Shown here: positions 28,701 to 37,356 of the stretch, piece by piece
How the letters are laid out: each line of letters starts with the position of its first letter
Position numbering within the stretch: the stretch's first letter is position 1
Source of the DNA: Prevotella sp.
Lineage (GTDB): Bacteria > Bacteroidota > Bacteroidia > Bacteroidales > Bacteroidaceae
Direction: 5' to 3'
Assembly (NCBI GenBank): GCA_017443345.1
Contig: JAFSNR010000179.1
Coordinates: 1-49,835 of the forward strand
DNA length: 49,835 bases
Notes under the pieces: model-generated
What the model was told of the DNA's origin: nothing
The model's input: the letters and a program-made list of their open reading frames with translations, nothing else
Database searches by the model: none
Translations under genes and position numbers: made by a program

Positions 28701-30425
28701 CGACTGATGCTCGACGACGAAGAGTTCGGACTGCTCAACGGCAGTTACCAGAACAAGGGTGAGGGCGCCATCGATGCCGTCTTCACGATGACGCGCATGC
28801 CCCTCTCCATCTTCAACGGCTTCGTGCCCGACCAGATCGTTGGTCTCGAGGGCTACGGCGAAGGTGAGCTGACCATCAAGGGCACCACCCTCCATCCACA
28901 AGTCGACGGTGAGGTGTTCGTCGATTCCGCCTACCTCGTCAGTGTGCCCTACAGCGTCCGCATGCGCTTCGACAACGACCCCATCCGTATCGTAGGCTCC
29001 CATCTGTTGCTCGAGAACTTCGGACTCTACGCTTACAACGATGAGCCTCTGAACATCATGGGCGACGTCGACTTCACGAATACCGACCGCATCACCATCG
29101 ACATGCGTATGCGAGCCCGTAACCTGTTGCTCATCAACGAGAAGCAGAAGCCTAAGTCGATCGCTTACGGCAAGGCCTTCGTCAACTTCTTCGCCCGCAT
29201 GCGTGGACCTCTAGAGGAGATGAACATCCGAGGCCGTCTCGACGTCCTAGGTACTACCGACATGACCTATATCCTGCTCGACTCGCCCCTCTCGACAGAC
29301 AACCGTCTGAACGAGCTCGTGACGTTTACCGACTTCAACGACTCCACCCAGACCGTCATCTCACGACCTGCGCCCAAGGGGGTGAGTGCCGACCTGAATA
29401 TCAGCGTCTCGGAGGGTGCCCACATCGTCTGCAACCTCAATGCCGACCAGTCCAACTACATCGACCTGATGGGTGGTGGCGATCTCCGTATGAAATACGA
29501 TTCAGAGGGCATCAATCTGACAGGCCGATACACGTTGAACAGCGGTGAGATGAAATACTCACTCCCCATCATCCCACTGAAGACGTTCACCATCACAGAC
29601 GGCAGCTATGTAGAGTTCACTGGCGACCCCATGAACCCCAAGCTGAACATCACGGCCACCGAACAGGTGAAAGCCACCGTCACGGGCGATGGAGGACAGA
29701 ATCGCTCCGTACTCTTCAACTGTGGCGTCATCATCACCAAGACGCTCAACGATATGGGACTGGAGTTCACTATCGAGGCCCCTGAGGACAACACCATCAA
29801 CGGCGAGCTCACCACCATGTCGCCTGAAGAGCGAGGCAAGCTGGCCGTCGGTATGCTCACCACGGGCATGTACCTCGCCGATGGCAATACGGGTGGCTTC
29901 TCGATGAACTCAGCCCTCAGCTCGTTCCTCCAGAGCGAGATCAACAACCTCGCAGGCTCAGCCCTGAAGACCCTCGACCTCAGTGTGGGTATCGACAACA
30001 CCACCGATGCCTCAGGAACGATGCACACCGACTACTCCTTCAAGTTCTCGAAGCGTTTCTTCAACAACCGTCTGAAGGTGCAGATCGGCGGCAAGGTGTC
30101 GACAGGTGCCTCAGATGACATGGGACAGAAGAACTCGTTCTTCGACAACGTGGCGATGGAGTATCGACTGAACCAGGATGCCACGCAGTATATCAAGCTC
30201 TTCTATACGCAGAACGCCTACGACTGGCTCGACGGCTATACTAGCGAATACGGAGCAGGCTTCATCTGGCGTCGCAAGCTGAGCAACTTCTGGGACATCT
30301 TCCGTTTCTGGAAGAAAGAGCCCCAGCCCACGATGCCAGCGCAACAACCCACCATGCGTCCTTCGACGACGCCACGTGACAGTATCCCTAACGACTCAAT
30401 TCAAGTGCCTCATGAAACGAAGTAG
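25719..30425 (+). CDS. tamB: TamB-like translocation/assembly module protein
   Basis: A 1568-residue AsmA/TamB protein. One N-terminal membrane anchor (about 5-28), an AsmA-like start (EITVEHVSLEFPLDLGIEGF), a very long region of beta repeats that should form a lipid-carrying groove across the periplasm, and the conserved C-terminal TamB/DUF490 domain (GGGDLRMKYDSEGINLTGRY, LKTFTITDGSYVEFTGDP, about 1240-1500). A Pro/Thr-rich tail ends it. The start at 25719 gives the anchor; an in-frame extension upstream overlaps the promoter. The last 14 bases overlap the next gene, the outer-membrane partner. Family role: phospholipid transport or insertion of outer-membrane proteins. Confidence 0.93.
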   Translation: MKKIVKWIGIAVITPILLFIILAVLLYLPPVQNWAVQKVVAIASEKTGMEITVEHVSLEFPLDLGIEGFRMLHPNDSLKDVTDTIADVRKLVVDVRLLPLLRKRVVIDELSLHQAKLNTNGFISDVRIKGELDELWLHSNGIDLDNELAEVNGARLKNANLDLALSDTAAVDTTQSPLKWVINADSLSFSQTGLTIHLPGDTLNLGTYFDRAVARKAVVDIGHSIYKVGSVDWNGGHFAFDNRYEPETEGIDFLHLLMNDVTLKLENFSMTPQGTSLFVKKAFFKEKSGLVVSEVTGGVSLDSAFNHIRMPLMTLRTPDSNIMAEADLDFTAFDDKNPGQMKVRLFAQLGKQDLQIYAGKLPQKFMEHFPNRPLNIRGSVNGNMQHLELTGIDIDLATALHASIKGTADNVMDMSRMKADIKVEAKTKELNFMTALIDPKMSGIYRIPSGMDLNGTLKADGTRYTADMTLREEAGNVKMKGSALIPLNAKGEMATEYMTYDADISINQLNLHHFLPKDSIYTLSADIKAKGHGTDMFSSQSRLDANANIRLLKYGYMNLDNLTASATLEKGHALANITGHNEIFDGSMDVDMLLDKKKIDGTVSADLTKADLYQMRLLDRHLTIGTHGSLKITSDMNQTHYVSGRLNEVYVKDLRKTYNPGDVGILLKTNPDTTVFRAQSGDFILKFDGKGGYEKLMSQATVLSDSIMAQFDDKVINQPAIKALLPVMKFHLESKRENPVANFLRAIDIDFKEMSLDINTSPETGINGTSHIYSLVYDSTRIDTVRLNLTQKGERLSYQGQVRNNKKNPQFVFNALFDGHIHEHGALAGLRYYDAKGQMGVRLGATAEMEEEGLRLRLLPERPTIGYKEFNLNKDNFIFIGRNNKVQAKVDLISDTKTGLKLYTENQDSTMLQDLTLSLHRVDLGEITSVVPYMPRITGLLNGDYHILQDQNEKFSVVSDMAVENMSYEGSPIGNISTEWVYLMKEDDTHAINARLMLDDEEFGLLNGSYQNKGEGAIDAVFTMTRMPLSIFNGFVPDQIVGLEGYGEGELTIKGTTLHPQVDGEVFVDSAYLVSVPYSVRMRFDNDPIRIVGSHLLLENFGLYAYNDEPLNIMGDVDFTNTDRITIDMRMRARNLLLINEKQKPKSIAYGKAFVNFFARMRGPLEEMNIRGRLDVLGTTDMTYILLDSPLSTDNRLNELVTFTDFNDSTQTVISRPAPKGVSADLNISVSEGAHIVCNLNADQSNYIDLMGGGDLRMKYDSEGINLTGRYTLNSGEMKYSLPIIPLKTFTITDGSYVEFTGDPMNPKLNITATEQVKATVTGDGGQNRSVLFNCGVIITKTLNDMGLEFTIEAPEDNTINGELTTMSPEERGKLAVGMLTTGMYLADGNTGGFSMNSALSSFLQSEINNLAGSALKTLDLSVGIDNTTDASGTMHTDYSFKFSKRFFNNRLKVQIGGKVSTGASDDMGQKNSFFDNVAMEYRLNQDATQYIKLFYTQNAYDWLDGYTSEYGAGFIWRRKLSNFWDIFRFWKKEPQPTMPAQQPTMRPSTTPRDSIPNDSIQVPHETK

Positions 30426-32850
30426 CACCCTATATATACTGGCAGCAGTGTTCTTCGCATCCTGTTCGATGACGAAAGGCATACCCGAGGACGATCAGCT
30501 CTTCACAGGTCTGACGAAGATCACCTATGCCGACGAGAAGAAGGACGATCCCTATGAGGACCATCTCGCGACCACAAAGGAGGAAGTGGAGGCAGCCCTC
30601 GCCACAGAACCTAACGGCTCACTCTTCGGCAGCAGCTACTACACCGTCCCCTGGTCGTGGCACCTCTGGGTCTACAACAAATACTCAGGCAAGGACTCCG
30701 GCTTTGCCAAGTGGATGACCAAGAGTTTCGGCAAGCCCCCAGTGCTGATGAGTCAGGTGAACCCCACCCTCCGTGCCTCCGTTGCGCGCTCCGTGCTCCA
30801 GAACAACGGCTATTTCCGTGCCGATGTCACCTACGAGCTGGTGCCCCAGAAGAATCCCAAGAAGTGCAAGATAGGCTACACCATCACGCTCGACTCCCTA
30901 TACAGGCTCGACTCCGTGTCGTATGTCAACTTCCCCACCCCGATGCAGGCGCTCATCGACTCCACCAGCAATGAACGTCTCGTCAAGCGCGACACGCCCT
31001 TCAGCCTCACGGCTCTCGATGGCGAGCGCGCACGCGTCAGCACCCTTTTCCGCAACAACGGCTACTACTTCTATAACACGGGCTACGCCTCCTATCTGGC
31101 CGATACCTTTGCCGTCGAGAACAGGGCCCAACTCCGTTTCCAGATGGCCAACAGCCTGCCCCAGGAGGCCCTCAAGAAGTGGTATATCGGCAATATCGAC
31201 GTACAGTTCCGCAGATCTATGCGCGAACAGCTCAACGACTCCCTCAAGCGTCGCCATCTGACGCTTTACTTTAACGGTAAGAAGCCCCCCATCCGTCCAG
31301 GTGTCGTCCTCAAGGACATGCGTCTGCGTCCAGGTCAGGAGTACAGCTACGAGAAACATATGGAATCGGCGTCGCTCATCAACTCCAATGGGGTGTTCAG
31401 CAGTACCGACTTCCAGTTTACGCCCCGTCCTGATACCGACACCCTCGACCTGCGCCTGAACTGCGTCTTCGACAAACCTTATGACTTCTATATCGAGGGT
31501 AACTTCATTGGGCGCACCAACGGCCGTTATGGTCCGCTGGCGAAGATCGGATTCACCAAGCGCAACGCCTTCCGTGCTGGTGAGAAGCTCGACATCAACC
31601 TTCACGGATCCTACGAGTTCTCGAGCAGCGGAGGCGCAGGCAACAGCAACTACCAGTATGGTGGCGACATCTCCCTCGATTTCCCACGCCTGCTGATTCC
31701 CTTCTACAATGCCAATCGCATCCGTCGCGACAAGAACGGCCGTCCCATCCGCCGTCGGCGTTTCTACACGGCTCCTTCAACCCTCGCGCAGGTCTCCTTC
31801 GACGTCATCCGTCGCCCCGACTATTACAAGATGCAGATCGTTTCGGGCGAGTGGACCTACCGCTGGCAGAAGACGGCTACCAGCCGCCACGAGTTCTCGC
31901 CGCTCACACTGAAATATCAGTTCAAGAACACCATCACAGACAAATACGTGGAGCTGCTCCAAAAGAACCCCTATCTGGACCGTACCCTCGGCGACTTCTT
32001 CATTCCGAAGATGCGCTATACCTATTATTATACCAGCCCCTCCACGCATCGCAACCCCATCCGCTGGGAGGCCACCATCGCAGAATCGGGCAATCTCGTG
32101 TCGCTCATCGATGTCATGCGTGGCAAAGATTTCAACGAGAAAAACAAGGAGCTCTTCAATAATCCCTACGCCCAGTTCCTTAAGTTCGAGACCGATTTCA
32201 CCAAGACGTGGTCCATAGGCGAGTCTTCGAGTCTCGTAGCTCATGTCAATGCCGGCTATATCTTCAACTACGGCAACAGCGAGATGGCGCCCTACAGCGA
32301 AGAGTTCTACGCGGGTGGTGCCAACAGCATCCGAGCCTTCTCCGTGCGCAGCATCGGACCTGGTTCGTTCTCCGACTACGGGCTCAACGACAGGGTGTCG
32401 CGCCAGACCTTCTACCTGATGCGTAACGGTGACATGAAACTGGTGACCAACCTCGAATTCCGTGCACCCCTCTTTGGCAACCTGAAGGGAGCCGTCTTCC
32501 TCGATGCAGGTAACGTCTGGCGCATGGGCCATCTGGATTTTGAGATCCCTGAGGACGCCTATGATGGCTACGACCTGACTGAAGAGCAGGAAGAGCAAGT
32601 CACAAAGGTGCTCCTGTTCACGGCCGACTGGCTCGACAAGATGTACTTCAAGCCCTCGCGCTTCTTCAAGGACATCGCCCTCGGCACAGGTGTTGGTCTG
32701 CGTTACGACCTGGGCTTCCTCGTCATTCGTCTCGACTGGGGTCTCGCCCTCCATATCCCTGGCCAGAATGGCATCAGTCGCTATTTCTTCAACGCTGATC
32801 GCTTCAAGGATCTCCACACCCTCCACTTCGCCATCGGCTACCCGTTCTAA
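30412..32850 (+). CDS. tamL: TamL: lipoprotein member of the BamA/TamA family
   Basis: An 812-residue Omp85 protein with a lipoprotein signal (MKRSSTLYILAAVFFASCSM, cysteine near 18), as in the TamL proteins of Bacteroidota. POTRA-like repeats cover about 130-370. The C-terminal half is the surface-antigen beta barrel, with the typical segments EEFYAGGANSIRAFSVRSIG and FLDAGNVW and a final aromatic residue (AIGYPF). It lies in the outer membrane and pairs with TamB across the periplasm. The start codon lies 14 bases inside the end of tamB, so the two are translationally coupled. Confidence 0.93.
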   Translation: MKRSSTLYILAAVFFASCSMTKGIPEDDQLFTGLTKITYADEKKDDPYEDHLATTKEEVEAALATEPNGSLFGSSYYTVPWSWHLWVYNKYSGKDSGFAKWMTKSFGKPPVLMSQVNPTLRASVARSVLQNNGYFRADVTYELVPQKNPKKCKIGYTITLDSLYRLDSVSYVNFPTPMQALIDSTSNERLVKRDTPFSLTALDGERARVSTLFRNNGYYFYNTGYASYLADTFAVENRAQLRFQMANSLPQEALKKWYIGNIDVQFRRSMREQLNDSLKRRHLTLYFNGKKPPIRPGVVLKDMRLRPGQEYSYEKHMESASLINSNGVFSSTDFQFTPRPDTDTLDLRLNCVFDKPYDFYIEGNFIGRTNGRYGPLAKIGFTKRNAFRAGEKLDINLHGSYEFSSSGGAGNSNYQYGGDISLDFPRLLIPFYNANRIRRDKNGRPIRRRRFYTAPSTLAQVSFDVIRRPDYYKMQIVSGEWTYRWQKTATSRHEFSPLTLKYQFKNTITDKYVELLQKNPYLDRTLGDFFIPKMRYTYYYTSPSTHRNPIRWEATIAESGNLVSLIDVMRGKDFNEKNKELFNNPYAQFLKFETDFTKTWSIGESSSLVAHVNAGYIFNYGNSEMAPYSEEFYAGGANSIRAFSVRSIGPGSFSDYGLNDRVSRQTFYLMRNGDMKLVTNLEFRAPLFGNLKGAVFLDAGNVWRMGHLDFEIPEDAYDGYDLTEEQEEQVTKVLLFTADWLDKMYFKPSRFFKDIALGTGVGLRYDLGFLVIRLDWGLALHIPGQNGISRYFFNADRFKDLHTLHFAIGYPF

Positions 32851-32892
32851 AAAAAATATGTTTTTCTGTTCTTCTGTCTGAAAAATAATTCG

Positions 32893-32900
32893 TAACTTTG
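32893..32900 (+). promoter_or_regulatory. -7 promoter box of the nucleotidyltransferase gene
   Basis: TAACTTTG, 35 bases before the ATG at 32936. Confidence 0.65.
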
Positions 32901-32935
32901 CACGCAAATTAATATAACTCAAAATTTATAAGCAT

Positions 32936-33877
32936 ATGAAACCAACTCTTTTTCTGCTTGCAGCAGGTATGGGCAGCCGTTATGGCGGTCTGAAACAACT
33001 CGACGGACTGGGTCCCAACGGCGAGACAATCATGGATTATAGTATTTACGATGCCATCCAAGCCGGCTTCGGCAAGATCGTATGGGTCATCCGCAAGGAT
33101 TTCGAGGAGCAGTTCCGTACACAGATCCTCGCCAAGTACGAGGGACAGGTGCCCTGCGAGCTCTGCTTCCAAGCACTCGACGCACTGCCCGAAGGTTTCA
33201 GCGTTCCTGAAGGCCGTCAGAAGCCTTGGGGTACCAACCACGCCGTGCTGATGGGTAAGGACGTCATCAAGGAGCCTTTCTGCGTCATCAACTGCGACGA
33301 CTTCTACAACCGCGATGCCTTCATGGTCATCGGCAAGTTCCTCTCCGAGCTTCCCGAGGGCGCCAAGAACCAGTATGCGATGGTAGGTTTCCGCGTAGGC
33401 AACACCCTCTCTGAGAACGGTACCGTTGCCCGTGGCATCTGCTCGAAGAACGAAAAGGGCCATCTGACCACCGTCGTTGAGCGCACGGAGATCGTTCGTT
33501 GTGCCGAAGACGGCAGCAACGCAGGTGCAGCCTCTGAGCCCATCCGCTATAAGGACGAAGAGGGCAAGTGGGTCACCGTAGCCGACAATACCCCTGTATC
33601 CATGAACATGTGGGGCTTCACTCCCGACTACTTCGAGTACTCTGAGGCCTATTTCAAGGAGTTCCTCAGCGATCCGAAGAACATGGAGAACCTGAAGGCC
33701 GAGTTCTTTATCCCCCTGATGGTCAACAAGCTGATCAACGAGGGAACAGCTACCGTCGAGGTGCTCGACACCACCAGTAAGTGGTTTGGTGTGACCTATG
33801 CCGCCGACCGTGAAGCCACCGTTGCCCGCATCCAGAAGCTCGTCGACGACGGCATTTATCCAAATAAACTGTTTTAG
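32936..33877 (+). CDS. Sugar nucleotidyltransferase family protein
   Basis: A 313-residue GT-A fold nucleotidyltransferase. The nucleotide loop LLAAGMGSRYGGLKQLDGLG (about 6-25) and the metal-binding INCDDFYNRDAF (about 118-129) are clear. It resembles UTP- or TTP-sugar-1-phosphate transferases, but is a separate Bacteroidota subgroup often called simply nucleotidyltransferase, so substrate is left open. NDP-sugar synthesis for surface glycans is the likely role. The gap to the next gene is filled by two inverted arrays of 7-base repeats. Confidence 0.85.
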   Translation: MKPTLFLLAAGMGSRYGGLKQLDGLGPNGETIMDYSIYDAIQAGFGKIVWVIRKDFEEQFRTQILAKYEGQVPCELCFQALDALPEGFSVPEGRQKPWGTNHAVLMGKDVIKEPFCVINCDDFYNRDAFMVIGKFLSELPEGAKNQYAMVGFRVGNTLSENGTVARGICSKNEKGHLTTVVERTEIVRCAEDGSNAGAASEPIRYKDEEGKWVTVADNTPVSMNMWGFTPDYFEYSEAYFKEFLSDPKNMENLKAEFFIPLMVNKLINEGTATVEVLDTTSKWFGVTYAADREATVARIQKLVDDGIYPNKLF

Positions 33878-33878
33878 G

Positions 33879-33978
33879 AGTTTACGGTTTATAGTTTACG
33901 GTTTACAGATGATTACTTTGTCGATTCAGAAAGGATTACAGCAAATCACCTGTAAACTGTAAACCGTCAACTGTAAAC
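33879..33978. repeat. Inverted pair of heptanucleotide arrays
   Basis: The left array (AGTTTAC, GGTTTAT, AGTTTAC, GGTTTAC, 33879-33906) begins two bases after a stop codon. The right array (GTAAACT, GTAAACC, GTCAACT, GTAAAC, 33952-33978) is its near complement. Arms of about 29 bases match at 24 positions around a 40-base loop and are followed by a run of A, so the RNA would fold into one long stem just before the next ATG. Confidence 0.8.
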
Positions 33979-33987
33979 AAAAAAAAG

Positions 33988-35022
33988 ATGAATATCGATA
34001 TCCTCAACCCCGAACAATATGCCCAGCTTCAATCGCTGATTGAAGGCAGTTCGAATATTATCATCACCAGCCACAAGAGTCCCGACGGCGATGCTATCGG
34101 AGCCACACTGGGATGGGCAGAGTATCTCACCTCCATCGGCAAGGAACCCACGATAATCGTGCCCGATCAGTTCCCCGACTTCCTGGCGTGGTTGCCCAAC
34201 TCGCAGAAGATTGTTCGCTACGACAAGCATCGCGAGAAGTGCGACCTGCTCTTCAAGATTGCCGACCTCATCTTCTGTCTCGACTACAACGCACCGAGCC
34301 GTGTCGACGAGATGGAACAGTCGCTCATCAGCTCCCCGGCCCCTCGTGTGCTCATCGACCACCATCTGAAGCCCGAGGTGCCAGCCGTCCTCACCATCTC
34401 ATGCCCTGAAGCCTGCAGCACGTGCGAGATGATCTTCCGCATCGTCTGGCAAATGGGCGGTTTCGAGAGTCAGAACACCCACTTCGCCATCCCCGTCTAC
34501 TGTGGTATGATGACCGATACAGGCGGTTTCCTCTTCAACAGCACCCGCTGCGAGATCTACTTCATCATCAGCCAGCTGCTCACCAAGCGCATCGACAAGG
34601 ACCGCATCTACCGTAATGTCTACCACAACTACTCCGAAGACCGCATCCGCCTGATGGGTTACGTGCTCTACGAGAAGCTCGTCTACCTGCCCGAGTACCA
34701 TGCCGCCTTCTACACCCTGACGAAGGACGAGCTCCACCGCTTCCACTTCATGAAGGGCGATGCTGAGGGACTGGTCAATATCCCCCAGCAGATCAAGGGT
34801 CTCAAGCTCTCCATCTCGCTGCGCGAGGATACCGACAAGCCCAATCTCATCTGGGTGAGTCTGCGCTCTGTCGACGACTTCCCCGTCAACCTGATGGCCG
34901 CGGAATTCTTCAATGGCGGTGGCCATCTCAACGCCTCTGGCGGACGCATCAACGGCACCATGCAGGATGCCATCGAGACCGTCCGTAAAGCCATCGAGGC
35001 CTATGCAGACAGGCTGAAATAA
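33988..35022 (+). CDS. DHH family phosphoesterase (NrnA-like)
   Basis: A 344-residue DHH/DHHA1 phosphoesterase like NrnA, which degrades very short RNAs and/or removes phosphate from pAp. The metal-binding motifs appear in order: ITSHKSPDGDAIG (about 26-38), CLDYNAPSR (about 94-102), IDHHLKP (about 118-124) and MMTDTGGF (about 174-181). The C-terminal DHHA1 domain has FFNGGGHLNASGGRI. It is cytoplasmic. The long hairpin just upstream may stop read-through from the nucleotidyltransferase or influence expression. No separate -7 box is seen in the gap. Confidence 0.9.
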   Translation: MNIDILNPEQYAQLQSLIEGSSNIIITSHKSPDGDAIGATLGWAEYLTSIGKEPTIIVPDQFPDFLAWLPNSQKIVRYDKHREKCDLLFKIADLIFCLDYNAPSRVDEMEQSLISSPAPRVLIDHHLKPEVPAVLTISCPEACSTCEMIFRIVWQMGGFESQNTHFAIPVYCGMMTDTGGFLFNSTRCEIYFIISQLLTKRIDKDRIYRNVYHNYSEDRIRLMGYVLYEKLVYLPEYHAAFYTLTKDELHRFHFMKGDAEGLVNIPQQIKGLKLSISLREDTDKPNLIWVSLRSVDDFPVNLMAAEFFNGGGHLNASGGRINGTMQDAIETVRKAIEAYADRLK

Positions 35023-35033
35023 AGATTTTTGAG

Positions 35034-35084
35034 TTAAGAATTAAGAAAAAAACGCCGACAGGGGCAATTTTTCTTAATTCTTAA
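35034..35084. terminator. Terminator-like hairpin built from TTAAGAA units
   Basis: TTAAGAATTAAGAAAAA (35034-35050) pairs perfectly over 17 bases with TTTTTCTTAATTCTTAA (35068-35084) around a 17-base GC-rich loop. Two TTAAGAA units give the 7-base period. Confidence 0.75.
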
Positions 35085-35106
35085 TCCATTTTTCCCCATT
35101 TCTTTG

Positions 35107-35114
35107 TATCTTTG
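35107..35114 (+). promoter_or_regulatory. -7 promoter box of the DUF4827 gene
   Basis: TATCTTTG, eight bases before the ATG at 35123, implying a leader of a few bases at most. Confidence 0.65.
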
Positions 35115-35122
35115 CACCCAAT

Positions 35123-35746
35123 ATGAAGAAATTGTTATGCATATTGACTGTGCTCGCAGCCGTGCTATCCAGCTGTAACGACTACGAGACCTATGGCGAC
35201 AAGAAGGAGAAGGAGCGCAACGCCATTGCGAAGTTCATCTCCGACTCTTCCATCGTGGTCATCACCGAAGACCAGTTCAAGCAACAGGGCATGACCACCG
35301 ACGTATCCAAGAACGAATTCGTGAAGTTCGACAAGAACGGTGTCTACATGCAGATCGTGCGCAGCGGTTGCGGCACGGAGCTGGGCACCACCGAGAGCAC
35401 CTCGCTCGTCTGCCGCTATCGTGAATACAACATCCTCAACGATACGACGCAGACTTGGAACGACACGCCCAACTTCGCCGCATCGCCCGATGTCATGAAG
35501 ATCACCCGTAATAACGCCACGTTCACAGCCTCGTTCACCAGTGGCGTCATGTACACTTTCTATGGTGGTTCCGTGCCTGCAGGCTGGCTCGTGCCCCTCA
35601 CCTACGTGAAGGTAGGCCGTCCCCAGTCGTTCGACGAGAACTGCGCCAAGGTGCGCCTCATTGTTCCCCACTCCCAGGGTCATGCCACCGCCTCCAGCAA
35701 TGTAATGCCGTTCTATTACGTCATCACGTTCCAACGCCAAATGTAA
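35123..35746 (+). CDS. DUF4827 lipoprotein
   Basis: A 207-residue lipoprotein (lipobox VLSSC, cysteine at 18) of the Bacteroidales family DUF4827, recognised from KKEKERNAIAKFISDSSIVV followed by ITEDQF, and from the C-terminal segment RLIVPHSQG. The layout resembles a secreted peptidyl-prolyl isomerase-type (FKBP) fold, but function is not established. The glmM gene starts 24 bases after its stop and has no clear promoter of its own, so they are probably one operon. Confidence 0.85.
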   Translation: MKKLLCILTVLAAVLSSCNDYETYGDKKEKERNAIAKFISDSSIVVITEDQFKQQGMTTDVSKNEFVKFDKNGVYMQIVRSGCGTELGTTESTSLVCRYREYNILNDTTQTWNDTPNFAASPDVMKITRNNATFTASFTSGVMYTFYGGSVPAGWLVPLTYVKVGRPQSFDENCAKVRLIVPHSQGHATASSNVMPFYYVITFQRQM

Positions 35747-35770
35747 CAAACATAAAAACAACATACTGAT

Positions 35771-37156
35771 ATGACATTGATCAAATCCATTTCCGGTATC
35801 CGCGGAACCATAGGCGGACCTACCGGTGATACACTGAACCCATTAGACATCGTCAAGTTTACAACGGCCTACGCCCAGTTCATAGCCAAGAATGCCAAGA
35901 CAGGCAAGATTGTCGTAGGTCGCGATGGCCGCATCTCAGGCCTCATGGTGCGCAACGTCGTTGTTGGCACTCTCATGGGCATGGGCTACGACGTCATCGA
36001 TATCGGCTACGCCACCACCCCGACCACCGAGCTGGCCGTCCGCATGGCAGGTGCCGATGGCGGTATCATCATCACCGCCTCTCATAATCCCCGCCAGTGG
36101 AACGCCCTGAAAATGCTCAACAGCGAAGGCGAGTTCCTGACCGCTGCCGACGGTGCCGAAGTGCTCCGCATGGCCGAGGCCGAGGATTTCAACTACGCAG
36201 AGGTCGACAAGCTCGGCACCTGCACCATCGACGACAGCTACAACCAGCGCCACATCGACTCCGTGCTCGCCCTGAAGCTCGTCGACCGCGAGGCCATCAA
36301 GAACCGCAAGTTCCGCGTCTGCGCTGATACGATCAACTCTGTGGGAGGCATCATCCTGCCCGATCTCTTCAACCAGCTCGGTGTCGAATACGAGATCCTG
36401 AACCGCGACTGCACTGGCGACTTTGCCCACAACCCCGAGCCTCTCGAGAAGAACCTCTCAGGCATCATGGACAAGATGAAGCAGGGTGGTTTCGACCTCG
36501 GTATCGTCGTTGACCCCGACGTCGATCGTCTCGCTTTTATCTGCGAAGACGGTACGATGTTCGGCGAGGAGTACACCCTCGTCTCCGTGGCCGACTACGT
36601 CCTCAGTCATACCAAGGGTAACACCGTTTCCAACCTCTCGTCTACACGTGCCCTGCGCGACGTCACCGAGAAGCACGGTGGCCAGTACACGGCAGCAGCC
36701 GTTGGTGAGGTCAACGTCACTACGAAGATGAAGGAAGTAGGAGCCGTTATCGGTGGCGAAGGCAACGGTGGCGTCATCTATCCCGAGAGCCACTACGGCC
36801 GTGATGCCCTCGTAGGTATTGCCCTGTTCCTCTCCAGCCTCGCCCAGAAAGGCTGCACAGCCAGTGAGCTGCGCGCCACCTTCCCGGACTACCAGATTGC
36901 CAAGAACCGCATCGACCTCACCCCCGAAACCGATGTCGACGCCATCCTCGTCAAGGTCAAGGAGATGTTTGCCAACGACAACTCAGCTACCGTCAACGAC
37001 ATCGACGGTGTGAAGATCGACTTCCCCGACCGCTGGGTACACCTGCGCAAGTCGAACACCGAGCCCATCATCCGCGTCTACAGCGAGGCCCCAACCATGG
37101 AACTCGCCGACGACCTTGGCAAGCAGCTCATGCAAGTCGTTTATAGCATGCAGTAA
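35771..37156 (+). CDS. glmM: Phosphoglucosamine mutase
   Basis: A 461-residue alpha-D-phosphohexomutase that interconverts glucosamine-6-phosphate and glucosamine-1-phosphate on the way to UDP-GlcNAc. The four signatures are present: the phosphoserine loop ITASHNP (near 103), the metal loop DPDVDR (near 248), the sugar-specificity loop GGEGNGG (near 328) and the phosphate-binding RKSNTEPIIRVY (near 427). The N-terminus (SISGIRGTIGG) is that of the Bacteroidota enzymes annotated GlmM. A role as phosphomannomutase cannot be excluded by sequence alone. Confidence 0.88.
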   Translation: MTLIKSISGIRGTIGGPTGDTLNPLDIVKFTTAYAQFIAKNAKTGKIVVGRDGRISGLMVRNVVVGTLMGMGYDVIDIGYATTPTTELAVRMAGADGGIIITASHNPRQWNALKMLNSEGEFLTAADGAEVLRMAEAEDFNYAEVDKLGTCTIDDSYNQRHIDSVLALKLVDREAIKNRKFRVCADTINSVGGIILPDLFNQLGVEYEILNRDCTGDFAHNPEPLEKNLSGIMDKMKQGGFDLGIVVDPDVDRLAFICEDGTMFGEEYTLVSVADYVLSHTKGNTVSNLSSTRALRDVTEKHGGQYTAAAVGEVNVTTKMKEVGAVIGGEGNGGVIYPESHYGRDALVGIALFLSSLAQKGCTASELRATFPDYQIAKNRIDLTPETDVDAILVKVKEMFANDNSATVNDIDGVKIDFPDRWVHLRKSNTEPIIRVYSEAPTMELADDLGKQLMQVVYSMQ

Positions 37157-37185
37157 ATGGTATAATGGTACATTGTACATTACAG
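37157..37185. repeat. Short array at the glmM stop codon
   Basis: ATGGTATA, then ATGGTAC, ATTGTAC, ATTACAG. The last three units keep a 7-base period. It starts just after the glmM stop and ends where the VirE remnant begins. Confidence 0.45.
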
Positions 37186-37350
37186 CATGATGTTGCCCGT
37201 CTTGCGATAACTTGATTTCGATTCGCCCGACTGTCTGCCATCGCCCGTCTTGAACTTGGTTGAAGGCAGGGGGATACAGGTCAGACGAGTCGCCAAGCCC
37301 GATCCGAAGTTCTGCTCATTCACCATCTTCTTCAGCGCGATGGGCGTAAT
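37180..37350 (-). pseudogene. Fragment of a VirE/DUF3987 gene
   Basis: The minus strand has about 56 open codons that read PIALKKMVNEQNFGSGLATR and then LTCIPLPSTKFK, ending ...KTGNIML and a stop. The first part lines up with residues near 590-625 of the intact VirE protein in this window (KGALDEKVNARNFHTGLSTR and LAAIPMP). No start codon, P-loop or N-terminal domain remains. It is a relic of a second, diverged element of the same family. It supplies the DNA just upstream of the GH106 promoter. Confidence 0.75.
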
Positions 37351-37356
37351 TTTTCT

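Noticed and set aside
31777-32922. 381-codon minus-strand frame opposite tamL
   Set aside because: Antisense shadow; the plus strand carries the conserved barrel motifs.
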